Shown: positions 8,117 through 15,940 of the stretch, in pieces
How the letters are laid out: each line of letters starts with the position of its first letter
Numbering within the stretch: the stretch's first letter is position 1
The notes under the pieces: generated by a model
What the model was told of the DNA's origin: nothing
The model's database searches: none
Seen by the model: the letters and a program-made list of their open reading frames with translations, nothing else
Source of the DNA: Betaproteobacteria bacterium
GTDB lineage: Bacteria; Pseudomonadota; Gammaproteobacteria; Burkholderiales; JACQAP01
Direction: 5' to 3'
Assembly (NCBI GenBank): GCA_016194905.1
Contig: JACQAP010000003.1
Coordinates: forward strand, 1-44,042
DNA length: 44,042 nt
Position numbers and translations under genes: made by a program

Positions 8117-8136
8117 TTTTCTCGCTGATCTCGCTC

Positions 8137-8607
8137 ATGCGGCTGGCTAAGACGCTCCGGACCATTGCGGTGTACGAAGCGGTCAAGGGTGCGCTGGTCC
8201 TGCTGACGGGATTCGGCTTGCTGGCTTTTATCCATCGCGACATCGAGCAATTCGCGGAGCAGGTGGTTGCGCATTTGCATCTCAATGCGGCGAGCCGATT
8301 CCCGCGCATTTTCCTGGACGCCTCTGAAAACCTCACGGATGCGCGTTTATGGATGCTGGCTGCGTTGGCGGCAGCGTATGCGATAGTGCGATTCGTCGAG
8401 GCCTACGGCTTGTGGCTGGGAAGGCGCTGGGCGGAATGGTTTGCCGCCCTGAGCGCGGGAATCTACCTGCCCTTCGAGGTCTATGAATTGTTCAAAGGCG
8501 TCACCTGGATCTCCATCGGTGCGCTGGCGGCGAATATCCTCGTCATCGGCCTGATGGTCGCTGCCTTGCACCGATCGCGCCCCGCGGGGCCGGCCGATGC
8601 GACCTGA
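8137..8607 (+). CDS. DUF2127 domain-containing membrane protein
   Basis: 156-residue inner-membrane protein with three to four hydrophobic segments (about 10-33, 66-90, 96-115, 124-146). The pattern LRTIAVYEAVKGALVLLTGFG at the start, HLHLNAASRFPRIFLDA in the middle and RFVEAYGLWLGRRWAEWFA followed by YLPFEVYEL is characteristic of DUF2127. Function unknown. No good ribosome binding site is visible; the sequence upstream belongs to the repeat copy at 8063-8126, so its native leader may have been replaced. GC is back to the genome average here. Confidence 0.82.
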   Translation: MRLAKTLRTIAVYEAVKGALVLLTGFGLLAFIHRDIEQFAEQVVAHLHLNAASRFPRIFLDASENLTDARLWMLAALAAAYAIVRFVEAYGLWLGRRWAEWFAALSAGIYLPFEVYELFKGVTWISIGALAANILVIGLMVAALHRSRPAGPADAT

Positions 8608-8615
8608 CCATTGGC

Positions 8616-9386
8616 TCAGAACAAGCCCAGCTTCCTCAACATCGACACCCCGTCCCAGATCAGTTTCCAGCCGGTGGCGAACAGCAGGATATTGGCCCAG
8701 CGGTAAACCGTGCTGTCGGTGATGCGATGCTGCATCCACAGACCGATGTACACGCCGACCGGCGCCAGCGGCAACAGCACCAGCGCCGTGAGCAGATTGG
8801 TGGTGTGAAGCTGGCCGAGGAAATAATACGGCACCAGTTTGACGTAGTTCACCACCAGGAAAAACATCACCGTGGTGCCGACGAAGAGTTTTCTCTCCAG
8901 GCGTTGCGGCATCAGGTAGACCAGCAGCGGCGCGCCGCCGTTGTGGCAGATGAAGCTGGTGAAACCCGACAGGGCCGACCAGAACCCGCCCTTCACGACG
9001 GACACGCCGGCCGGCTGCTGCCGGCGCGCGAGGCCGCTCCAGTTCAGCAGCGGAAAGCCGACTCCAATGGCGCCTACCAGCAGCAGCAACCAACCCTTGT
9101 TGAGCAGTCCGAAACACAGCGTACCGAGTGCGATGCCCGCGATCGCGCCGGGAAGAATGATGCGCAGGTTGGGCCAGTCGAAGGCTCCCGCGAACCGGCG
9201 CAGGCCGATGACATCCATCGTGCACAGGATCGGCAGCATGATGCCGGCCGCTTCTGCCGGCGGGATGACGAGTGATATGAGCGGCACGGCAAGTCCGCCC
9301 ATCGCGCCACCGAACCCGGACTTGGAAATGCCGGTGATCAGGATCGCGGGTATCGCGAGCGCATAGAAGAGCGGATCGGTGATCAT
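8616..9386 (-). CDS. TauE/SafE-family (DUF81) membrane transporter
   Basis: 256-residue inner-membrane protein with about eight hydrophobic segments, of the sulfite exporter TauE/SafE family (export of sulfite, sulfoacetate or related anions). The family repeat pattern is visible: ITGISKSGFGGAMGGLAVPL near the start and a matching FTSFICHNGGAPLLVYLMP half-way, reflecting an internal duplication. The start at 9386 follows AGGACAAGG; an in-frame TTG 15 nt upstream is less likely. It is convergent with the DUF2127 gene, with 8 bp between stops. The substrate cannot be told from sequence. Confidence 0.85.
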   Translation of the reverse strand: MITDPLFYALAIPAILITGISKSGFGGAMGGLAVPLISLVIPPAEAAGIMLPILCTMDVIGLRRFAGAFDWPNLRIILPGAIAGIALGTLCFGLLNKGWLLLLVGAIGVGFPLLNWSGLARRQQPAGVSVVKGGFWSALSGFTSFICHNGGAPLLVYLMPQRLERKLFVGTTVMFFLVVNYVKLVPYYFLGQLHTTNLLTALVLLPLAPVGVYIGLWMQHRITDSTVYRWANILLFATGWKLIWDGVSMLRKLGLF

Positions 9387-9402
9387 CCTTGTCCTGTGCA
9401 AA

Positions 9403-9432
9403 TAAAAACCGGCATCCCATCGGGATGCCGGT
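9403..9432 (-). terminator. Rho-independent terminator
   Basis: An 11-bp perfect stem (ACCGGCATCCC, loop ATC, GGGATGCCGGT) spans 9408-9432 and is followed on the minus strand by TTTTTATTT. It ends transcription of the 9474-9797 gene before the transporter gene, which therefore likely has its own promoter or is read at a reduced level. Confidence 0.85.
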
Positions 9433-9473
9433 CATGATACGGACTCCTGAAGAACTTAAGGTAAAGCCGGAAC

Positions 9474-9797
9474 CTATTTGTGGCCTTCGGTGGCGGTCGG
9501 AGCGGCTTCGTTCTTCCTGGCGATGCTGCCATCGCCGGGCTTGCCATTCTTCACGTCTTTTTTGATCTTGGTCTTCGCACTGTGGTAGGCCTTCTTGGTG
9601 CCGGTGCCGACCTGATGGCCGACGTCCACGGCCGCATCTTTTATACCTTTTCCCGCCGCCTTGACGTCGGACTTGAATTCTTCCTTGGTGTATTTCTGAT
9701 CCTTATCCGCCGCGCTTGCTGCGGTTGTTGCGAACGCAGCCAGGACTGAAAGGGTGCCGGCTGCGATGAAACCGATCAAAGCTGCTTTGGATTTCAT
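9474..9797 (-). CDS. Small exported lysine-rich protein of unknown function
   Basis: 107 residues. Residues 1-29 form a clear Sec signal peptide (MKSKAAL..., hydrophobic core, AASA cleavage). The mature part of about 78 residues is hydrophilic and lysine-rich, predicted basic, with KSDVKAAGKGIKDAAVDVGHQVGTGTKKA suggesting an amphipathic helix. I do not recognise a named family; it resembles small periplasmic proteins induced by stress, but that is only a resemblance of composition. The ribosome binding site AAGGAG lies directly upstream of the start. A strong terminator follows, so it is probably a single-gene unit. Confidence 0.75.
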   Translation of the reverse strand: MKSKAALIGFIAAGTLSVLAAFATTAASAADKDQKYTKEEFKSDVKAAGKGIKDAAVDVGHQVGTGTKKAYHSAKTKIKKDVKNGKPGDGSIARKNEAAPTATEGHK

Positions 9798-9822
9798 GAA
9801 ATTCTCCTTATACCTGCCATGT

Positions 9823-10311
9823 TCATTCGACGCTTTCCTGCATCTTGCGTTTACGACCGGCGTTTTTCAGGGGAGTTCCCGCATCGCGTTCCACCATATG
9901 ACGGGCCCAATGCATCCAGCTCCACAGGGCGAGCAGGGTAAGCAGAACGGCGAACAAAACCACGACGTCGTGCGCCGCATTCTGGCGCAGGGCGAGCGCG
10001 TTCATCAGCGAGTCGAGCATGAAGCGCCAGCCGCCGTGAACACGGCCGAAGGCAATCCAGTCGAAGAGGGTCGCCAGCGCGGTGATCGACAACGCAGCCA
10101 GCAAACCGCGCGGCCGCGAAAGCGATTCCGGAACCAGCAGCGACAACCCGGCAAAGGCAAGCGCTGCACCGCCGCAGCCCATCGCCCACAGCGGAACGGG
10201 GAGGTTCTCCGAGGGAACGGTCAACCAGCCGAGTGCGAGCGCCAGCGGAGGGAGGCCCGCGACGACGAAGGCGAAACCGATCGTATTGGCTATGCTCCTG
10301 GACGTCGTCAC
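9823..10311 (-). CDS. Small integral membrane protein, unknown function
   Basis: 162 residues with four hydrophobic segments (about 9-30, 40-60, 69-87, 116-135) and a basic C-terminal tail (KNAGRKRKM). No family recognised. The start is a GTG at 10311; a GAGG ribosome binding site lies 7 nt upstream and overlaps the stop region of the peptidase gene (ends 10321), so it is probably the last gene of the AraC-peptidase-membrane protein unit. Confidence 0.65.
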   Translation of the reverse strand: MTTSRSIANTIGFAFVVAGLPPLALALGWLTVPSENLPVPLWAMGCGGAALAFAGLSLLVPESLSRPRGLLAALSITALATLFDWIAFGRVHGGWRFMLDSLMNALALRQNAAHDVVVLFAVLLTLLALWSWMHWARHMVERDAGTPLKNAGRKRKMQESVE

Positions 10312-10320
10312 GCGGAAACC

Positions 10321-12015
10321 TCAGTCGAGCGTGACGCTCGCGATCGCGGTGCCGGCGCGCTCATGGCGGGCGATGAGTTTGATCACCGCGCCTTTCGGCG
10401 CGCGCACCACCCACTCGACCTTCAGGCGGTCGTCGGTCTCGTCCGCACTCGATCCGGCCCAGGTATTGGCCGCAGCCGTCTTGTAGGCGCGGCCTTCGAG
10501 CTGGCCGAGCTCCTCGCGTTGCTTGCCGGTTTCAAGCCGCGCTTTTTCCGGCAGTTCGATTTCGCAGACCACGCCACGTGCGAGTTTCTTGTTCTTCGCC
10601 ATCCTGGTGACGTAGCTCGGCAACCAGCCGGTGTTCTGCAGCGCGAGCCGCACGCGCCAGGTGTCGTTGCCGAGCGATGTCGCCGTCGCTTCGAGAATCT
10701 CCAGCTTCGGCGAGATCAGTGCATGCCAGGTCAGCCAGCGCGAGAACGGCGCGATTTCCTTTTCCAGCAGATGCGGCGGTGGGTTGCTCCAGGTATAGAG
10801 ACTCTGCCAGCCGCCCAGTTCCACGCGCCCCAGCCGCGGATGATCGAACTCGTACCAGTCGACGAAGCCCTTGCCCTTGAGTACGGTGTCGTTCCACTTC
10901 ATCAGCTTGAGATCGTCCTCGACAGGGTGTTCGCGATACCAGTCAATGTATTTGTAATCCGTGATGCCGGCCTGCCGTTGCGGGCTCCAGATTTCCACCG
11001 TCCACGCGAATACCCCGCGATGGTCGTACATCCAGGAATCGAAATCACCGGTGATGACTTCCTTGGGGTGATAGCGGAACTCGTGATACGAGGACGCGAC
11101 CGGGTAGCCGGTGATCTGCGTGCCCTTCTCGCCGATCTTCTGGAAGGTCCATAAATCTTCCGGCGGCATCTGTTCGTCGGCGAGATGCGAATAGGGGCGC
11201 AGCAGCACGCCGCTGTAAGTATGAAAAGCGATCGCGCCGGTGATATTCGGATGCCGGGCGATGAAGCCGGTGACCGCGGCGATCTCCGGTTCGGAAGTCG
11301 GAAACGGGCCGGCGCCCATCTGCTCGTGCTCGGCGCGCCAGAACGCCGGAAAGTTGCGATTGAGGTCGAGTCGTTCCTTGCGCGACTGAAGCTTGACGTT
11401 GACGCCATCGAAGTCATCGACGCGGCCCTCGGGCAGCAGCCTGTAGTAGCGGCCGCCGCTCTCGACCGGATCGCGGCGCACGAGGATGCGCGAGTCCTGC
11501 TCGCATAGTTTCCACGGTCCGTTCGGATCGGGTACGCGCATCGACAGGATCCTGCCGTCGCCGTCGATGTCCTCGCGCTTGAGGCCGCCGACCGGTTCTT
11601 CGTCGTAAGGATACGGGCGTGTGCTGGAGCGGATCAGCTTCGGTACATCGGCCAGCGCCCATTCGGCGCCGTCGGGATTTACGCGCGGGCACACGTAGAA
11701 CGCGCGAGTGTCCAGGCAACGCGTGATGTCCGCGTCCTTGCCGTAGCCGGTAATCAGGCGATGCAGCAGATGCAGGCAGGCCATCGAACCGGCGACTTCG
11801 GTGGCGTGGATGTTGCCGTCCACCCACAGCGCTGGTTTGTCGGTGTCGAGCCCCGTCTTGTAATTGGTGACCCGCACGACATAGATCTCGCGGCCTTCGT
11901 AGCTTTTTCCCACCGGCTCGAGCCGCACGAGCCCCGGATGCGCCCCCGCCCAATCGGTCAGGAAGCGTACGAGATCGTCATAGCGATAGTAGGTGTCGAA
12001 GCGGATTGCGGTCAT
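10321..12015 (-). CDS. M14-family zinc carboxypeptidase-like protein
   Basis: 564 residues, no obvious signal peptide. The M14 (carboxypeptidase A) fold signature is complete: zinc ligands H70 and E73 in NIHATE, NPDG at 113-116, DLNRNFP at 217-223, third zinc ligand H265 in FHTYSG, and catalytic E341 in WTVEIW. A C-terminal domain of about 170 residues follows (from about 395), with a beta-rich look. Family members remove C-terminal residues from peptides or deamidate; the substrate here is not known. The start ATG overlaps the stop of the upstream AraC gene as ATGA (12012-12015), so the two are translationally coupled. Confidence 0.88.
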   Translation of the reverse strand: MTAIRFDTYYRYDDLVRFLTDWAGAHPGLVRLEPVGKSYEGREIYVVRVTNYKTGLDTDKPALWVDGNIHATEVAGSMACLHLLHRLITGYGKDADITRCLDTRAFYVCPRVNPDGAEWALADVPKLIRSSTRPYPYDEEPVGGLKREDIDGDGRILSMRVPDPNGPWKLCEQDSRILVRRDPVESGGRYYRLLPEGRVDDFDGVNVKLQSRKERLDLNRNFPAFWRAEHEQMGAGPFPTSEPEIAAVTGFIARHPNITGAIAFHTYSGVLLRPYSHLADEQMPPEDLWTFQKIGEKGTQITGYPVASSYHEFRYHPKEVITGDFDSWMYDHRGVFAWTVEIWSPQRQAGITDYKYIDWYREHPVEDDLKLMKWNDTVLKGKGFVDWYEFDHPRLGRVELGGWQSLYTWSNPPPHLLEKEIAPFSRWLTWHALISPKLEILEATATSLGNDTWRVRLALQNTGWLPSYVTRMAKNKKLARGVVCEIELPEKARLETGKQREELGQLEGRAYKTAAANTWAGSSADETDDRLKVEWVVRAPKGAVIKLIARHERAGTAIASVTLD

Positions 12016-12833
12016 GTGCGCAGAGCGATTCGGGATCCAGGCATCGCGCCGGCGCGCCCGATTTTGCGGAATACGTAAGAGGGCGTCACGCCGAAAGTTT
12101 TGCGGAAGCAGTGCGCGAAATGCGCGGAATCGGTGAAGCCCACGGTCATGGCGGAATCGGTAAAGTTGCTTCCCGACAATGCGACCTTCATCGCGGCGCG
12201 CACGCGGTTCCAGATGCGGTAGCGCCGGAAGGGCACCCCGATCTGCTGACTGAACAAGTGCAGGAAGCGCGACGACGATAGGCCTTGCGAGTTCGCCAGC
12301 TTTTCGGCGCCGGTCAGGTCATCCGGATGCCGGTCCAGCCATGCGACGACTCGCGCGAGCCGCGCATCGAGGATGTTGCCGCCGTCGCGGCGCAGGGCGA
12401 AGCCAAGCAGGTCGTCGAGGGCTTCACCGCTCCAGTGCACGCTGGCCGCATCTTCGTAGAGTTTGCGGAATGTGCCGAGTTCGGCGTGTTTTCCAACCAG
12501 TATCCGCTCGTGCTCGTCCCAGCCGCGTCCGAAGCGCGTCAGCACCGACATGCCGGCGACGTTCGGTTCGGGATAGAAAACCGCGAGCGGTTCGCCGCCG
12601 AGATCGAGCGCATGTTTGACGCCTGCCGGAATCACCGCCGCACGACAGGTCGTCCATTCTCCGCGTGGCATGCGCAAGCGGAAGTTGCCCGTTATTCCGG
12701 CGATGAATACCGGCGCGCCATGAAAATGCCAGTCGACCTGTTCCAGCGAGCCGATATACAGCGTCTTGCCGCCGCCGACACAGAGCAGGGCGTGCGGCGC
12801 AGCAGGTTCGTACAAGCGATCGGTCTCGGGCAT
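12012..12833 (-). CDS. AraC-family transcriptional regulator
   Basis: 273 residues. The N-terminal half (to about 165) is a cupin-like ligand-sensing domain containing a VDWHFHGAPVFIAGITG segment. The C-terminal 100 residues are the double helix-turn-helix: LSSSRFLHLFSQQIGVPFRRYRIWNRV and TDSAMTVGFTDSAHFAHCFRKTFGVTPSYV. I chose the ATG at 12833, preceded by GGAG 8 nt upstream, over an in-frame GTG at 12884. It overlaps the M14 peptidase gene by 4 bp (ATGA), so it probably acts on its own operon; the ligand is unknown. It is divergent from the MOSC gene (starts 12915). Confidence 0.9.
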   Translation of the reverse strand: MPETDRLYEPAAPHALLCVGGGKTLYIGSLEQVDWHFHGAPVFIAGITGNFRLRMPRGEWTTCRAAVIPAGVKHALDLGGEPLAVFYPEPNVAGMSVLTRFGRGWDEHERILVGKHAELGTFRKLYEDAASVHWSGEALDDLLGFALRRDGGNILDARLARVVAWLDRHPDDLTGAEKLANSQGLSSSRFLHLFSQQIGVPFRRYRIWNRVRAAMKVALSGSNFTDSAMTVGFTDSAHFAHCFRKTFGVTPSYVFRKIGRAGAMPGSRIALRT

Positions 12834-12914
12834 TCGTAGACTCCGGCATGGATCGTTCGTCCGTCCTGGATCGACGACCTTCACTCGTTACGATAACAGA
12901 AGAGGAGGGATGAA

Positions 12915-13778
12915 ATGGCAGTCGTCGGTACCATCAAGGAGATCTGGCGTTTTCCGGTCAAATCCATGGCAGGACAGACGATGGCGCGCGCCACGATCGG
13001 TCCGATCGGCATCGTCGGTGATCGCGTCTGGGCCATGCGCAACGACAACGACAAGGAAATCCAGGGCGCAAAACGATTCCCTGTGCTGATGCGTTGCGAA
13101 GCGCGTTTCCGCAAGGAGCCGGACGGCGCTGCGACCCCGCATGTCGACATCACCCTGCCCGACGGATCGAAGACCGCGAGCGACGATCCGGCTGTCAATG
13201 CCAAGCTGTCCAAGCTGGTCGGCAAGCCGACCTCGCTGTGGCCGGTTCAGCCGCCGACCGATCTCGACCACTACCGGCGGCGGCCGATGAACGAGCAAGA
13301 GTTCATGGCCGAGCTGCAGGAGATCTTCCAGCGCGAACCCGGCGAGCCGTTTCCCGCGCTCGAGCAGTTCCCCAAGGAGATCATCGAGTTCACGTCTTTT
13401 CCCGGCATGTACTTCGACGTGACCCCGCTACACTTTCTGACCACTTCGTCGCTCGCGTATCTGGCAAAGAAGAATCCAAAAGCGAACTGGGACGTGCGCC
13501 GTTTCCGGCCGAACTTCGTGGTGGAACCGGTGAAAGGCGCCGAAGGTCTGGTCGAGAACGGCTGGATCGGCAAGAGCCTGTGCATCGGGGAGCTGACCAT
13601 CGCCTGTCCCGGACCGACGCCGCGGTGTGGCATGACCACTCGCGAGCAGACGGGGTTGCCGTTCGACAAGTCCGTTCTGCGCACGATTGTTCAGGACGCC
13701 GAACAGAATGTCGGCGCCTACGCCGTGGTAACGACTCCGGGGGCGATCAAGGTTGGCGACACGGTGGAAGCGATCTAG
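12915..13778 (+). CDS. MOSC domain-containing protein
   Basis: 287 residues. An N-terminal MOSC beta-barrel domain (IKEIWRFPVKSMAGQTM..., GIVGDRVWAM) is followed by the MOSC core with the conserved cysteine in GPTPRCGMTT (about residues 234-243). MOSC proteins bind the molybdenum cofactor or carry sulfur; related proteins (YiiM, YcbX, mARC) reduce N-hydroxylated compounds. Redox partner domains such as ferredoxin are absent. The ribosome binding site GAGGAGGGA is at 12901-12909. It is convergent with the aldo/keto reductase gene, with hairpin repeats in between. Confidence 0.9.
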   Translation: MAVVGTIKEIWRFPVKSMAGQTMARATIGPIGIVGDRVWAMRNDNDKEIQGAKRFPVLMRCEARFRKEPDGAATPHVDITLPDGSKTASDDPAVNAKLSKLVGKPTSLWPVQPPTDLDHYRRRPMNEQEFMAELQEIFQREPGEPFPALEQFPKEIIEFTSFPGMYFDVTPLHFLTTSSLAYLAKKNPKANWDVRRFRPNFVVEPVKGAEGLVENGWIGKSLCIGELTIACPGPTPRCGMTTREQTGLPFDKSVLRTIVQDAEQNVGAYAVVTTPGAIKVGDTVEAI

Positions 13779-13782
13779 CGCA

Positions 13783-13870
13783 CCTCTCCCCAAAAGGTGG
13801 AGAGGGTGATAAATAAAGTTACTGTACTGACGTCGTGCATCAAGCTCCCTCTCCAGTTAACTGGAGAGGG
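13783..13870. repeat. CCTCTCC/GGAGAGG paired palindromes between convergent genes
   Basis: Two palindromic units lie between the convergent stops at 13778 and 13888. The first pairs CACCTCTCC with GGTGGAGAGG (13781-13805). The second is a perfect 24-bp palindrome at 13847-13870 built from CCCTCTCCAGTT and its complement. Both share the CCCTCTCC core also seen at about 43770-43810. They may act as a bidirectional transcription stop, but no T-run is present. Confidence 0.7.
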
Positions 13871-13887
13871 CGGGGGGGTGAGGTGAC

Positions 13888-14874
13888 TCAGCTCAGATTG
13901 CCGAGTACGGGGTGTGGCTTGTAAGGCTCGGCGAGAGACTTCAGTTCGTCTTCGGTCAGTTTGGCGGATAGTGCGGCGACGGCATCCTCGAGGTGTTGCA
14001 TCTTGGTGGCGCCGACGATGGGTGCGGTTACGCCGGGTTGCCGCAATAGCCACGCAATCGCCACCTGCGCATTCGGCACGTCGCGTTTCTTCGCGACTTC
14101 CGTCACCCGCTTGACGACTTCGAAATCCGAGTCTTCGTAGTACATGTCGTGCGCGAAATCGTCGCTCTTCGCACGCGTCGTCGCGCCCCAGCTCTCCCTG
14201 GTGCGATTGCCGGCCAGGAAGCCGCGCGCCAGCGGGCTCCACGGAATCAGCCCGATGCCTTCCTCGCGGCACAGCGGATTCATCTCGCGTTCTTCTTCGC
14301 GATACACGAGGTTGTAATGGTTCTGCATCGTCACGAAGCGCGAGAATCCATTCGTATCCGAAACGTGCAGCATCTTTGCGAACTGGTACGCATACATGGA
14401 CGAGGCGCCGATGTAGAGCGCCTTGCCGGCCTTGACGACGTCGGTCAGCGCTTCCAGCGTTTCTTCTATCGGCGTTCTGCGGTCGAAGCGGTGGATCTGG
14501 TAGAGGTCCACGTAATCGAGGCCGAGGCGCTGCAGGCTGTTGTCGATCGCATGCATGATGTGCTTGCGCGACAACCCCTTCTGGTTGGGGTCCTTGCCCA
14601 TGGGGTTGTACACCTTGGTCGCCACGACGACCTTGTCCCGCGATACGCCGAGCTCCTTCAACGCCCGTCCGGTGACCACTTCGCTTTCGCCGTCCGAGTA
14701 CATGTCGGCGGTATCGAAGAAATTGATGCCCAGTTCCAGCGCGCGCTTGAAAAAAGGCTTCGACGCATCGTAGTCGAGCACCCAGTCGCGCCATTTCGAC
14801 GAGCCATAGCTCATGCAGCCCAGGCAGATGCGCGAGACTTTCAGGCCGGTGCTGCCGAGATTCACGTATTCCAT
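13888..14874 (-). CDS. Aldo/keto reductase
   Basis: 328-residue NADPH-dependent (alpha/beta)8-barrel oxidoreductase, cytosolic. The catalytic tetrad is complete: D54 and Y59 in FFDTADMYS, K87 in VVATKV and H128 in LYQIHR. The sequence follows the YajO/Tas-like subgroup of bacterial aldo/keto reductases, which reduce aldehydes and sugars of poorly known identity. The ribosome binding site AAAGGAA lies 9 nt before the start. It is downstream of dusA (start of dusA at 15903, stop at 14911) with 36 bp between them, so co-transcription with dusA is possible. Confidence 0.92.
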   Translation of the reverse strand: MEYVNLGSTGLKVSRICLGCMSYGSSKWRDWVLDYDASKPFFKRALELGINFFDTADMYSDGESEVVTGRALKELGVSRDKVVVATKVYNPMGKDPNQKGLSRKHIMHAIDNSLQRLGLDYVDLYQIHRFDRRTPIEETLEALTDVVKAGKALYIGASSMYAYQFAKMLHVSDTNGFSRFVTMQNHYNLVYREEEREMNPLCREEGIGLIPWSPLARGFLAGNRTRESWGATTRAKSDDFAHDMYYEDSDFEVVKRVTEVAKKRDVPNAQVAIAWLLRQPGVTAPIVGATKMQHLEDAVAALSAKLTEDELKSLAEPYKPHPVLGNLS

Positions 14875-14910
14875 CGCGATTTCCTTTCTGTGGGAAGGCC
14901 TTGACTCTGA

Positions 14911-15903
14911 CTAGGCGACTGCGGCGAGCATGGCCGCACCGTTTTCGGTCGCCTGCATGGCGTCGAGCAGAAGGCCGGGACGATTGGCGGCAAGCAAGCT
15001 CGCATCCGACAGCATGCGCCGCCAGATTCTCGCATTCGGTTGGCCATGATAGAGCCCGAGCATATGCCGGACAATCGCACGCACCGGCGTACCGCTTGCC
15101 ACCTGATCGGTTGCATAGTCGAACATTGCGTCGACGATCGCCGAACGCGATCGCGGCGGTTCGCCGAACAGGCGTACGCCGGCCTGCGCGAGCACGTAAG
15201 GATCGTGATAGGCCAGGCGTCCGAGCATGACGCCATCGACCTGCGACAAGTGCGGGTCGATTGCCTCCAGCGTGTTCACGCCGCCGTTCACTATGATGCG
15301 CAGCCCGGGGAAATCGCGCTTCAGGCGGTAGACGTAGTCGTATTTCAGCGGAGGCATCTCGCGGTTGTCTTTTGGCGAGAGACCTTTGAGCACTGCGTTG
15401 CGGGCGTGGACAAAGAAGGTTTCGCAGCCGGCGTGGGCGAGCGTCGCCACGAATGTCTGCACGAATTCGTAAGCCTCCATCGAATCGGTGCCGAGACGAT
15501 GCTTGACGGTCACAGGTATCGAAACCGCGTCCCGCATCGCCTTCACGCAATCGGCAACGAGTTGCGGCTCGGCCATCAGGCAGGCGCCGAAGGCGCCGTG
15601 CTGCACGCGTTCGGAAGGACAGCCGCAGTTCAGGTTGATTTCGTCGTAACCGTATTGCTCGCCCATACGGGCACAGTGTGCGAGTTCTGCGGAATCCGAG
15701 CCGCCGAGTTGCAACGCAACCGGATGCTCGGCGGCATCGAAGCGCAGATGCCGTTCGACGTCGCCGTGGATCAGCGCGCCGGTCGTGACCATTTCAGTGT
15801 AAACCACGGCGTGCCTGGAAAGCTGCCGGAAGAAATAGCGGCAATGCCGGTCCGACCAGTCCATCATCGGCGCCGTGCACAGGCGGTGGTCGAGCGACGT
15901 CAT
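14911..15903 (-). CDS. dusA: tRNA-dihydrouridine(20/20a) synthase DusA
   Basis: 330-residue flavoenzyme that reduces uridine 20/20a in the D-loop of tRNA. The TIM barrel starts with RLCTAPMMDWSDRHCRYF, followed by TEMVTTGALIHGD, then NLNCGCPSERVQHGAFGACLM with the catalytic cysteine in the GCP motif (C95), and later HARNAVLKGLSPKDNREMPPL typical of DusA rather than DusB or DusC. I chose 15903, which gives the normal DusA N-terminus; longer in-frame starts would add an unrelated arginine-rich tail and no ribosome binding site is decisive. It follows the outer-membrane-protein gene by 38 bp. Confidence 0.95.
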   Translation of the reverse strand: MTSLDHRLCTAPMMDWSDRHCRYFFRQLSRHAVVYTEMVTTGALIHGDVERHLRFDAAEHPVALQLGGSDSAELAHCARMGEQYGYDEINLNCGCPSERVQHGAFGACLMAEPQLVADCVKAMRDAVSIPVTVKHRLGTDSMEAYEFVQTFVATLAHAGCETFFVHARNAVLKGLSPKDNREMPPLKYDYVYRLKRDFPGLRIIVNGGVNTLEAIDPHLSQVDGVMLGRLAYHDPYVLAQAGVRLFGEPPRSRSAIVDAMFDYATDQVASGTPVRAIVRHMLGLYHGQPNARIWRRMLSDASLLAANRPGLLLDAMQATENGAAMLAAVA

Positions 15904-15940
15904 GCGGTGCGCGGGCGCGGCAAGCCGGCGAAGCGCAGGC

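Noticed and set aside
9754-11154. 466-codon plus-strand frame opposite the membrane protein and M14 peptidase
   Set aside because: Product is Arg/Gln/Gly-rich without domain, while the minus-strand peptidase has all zinc and catalytic residues.
13775-15550. 591-codon open frame overlapping the aldo/keto reductase and dusA in another frame
   Set aside because: Covers two convincing genes out of frame and shows no recognisable domain.
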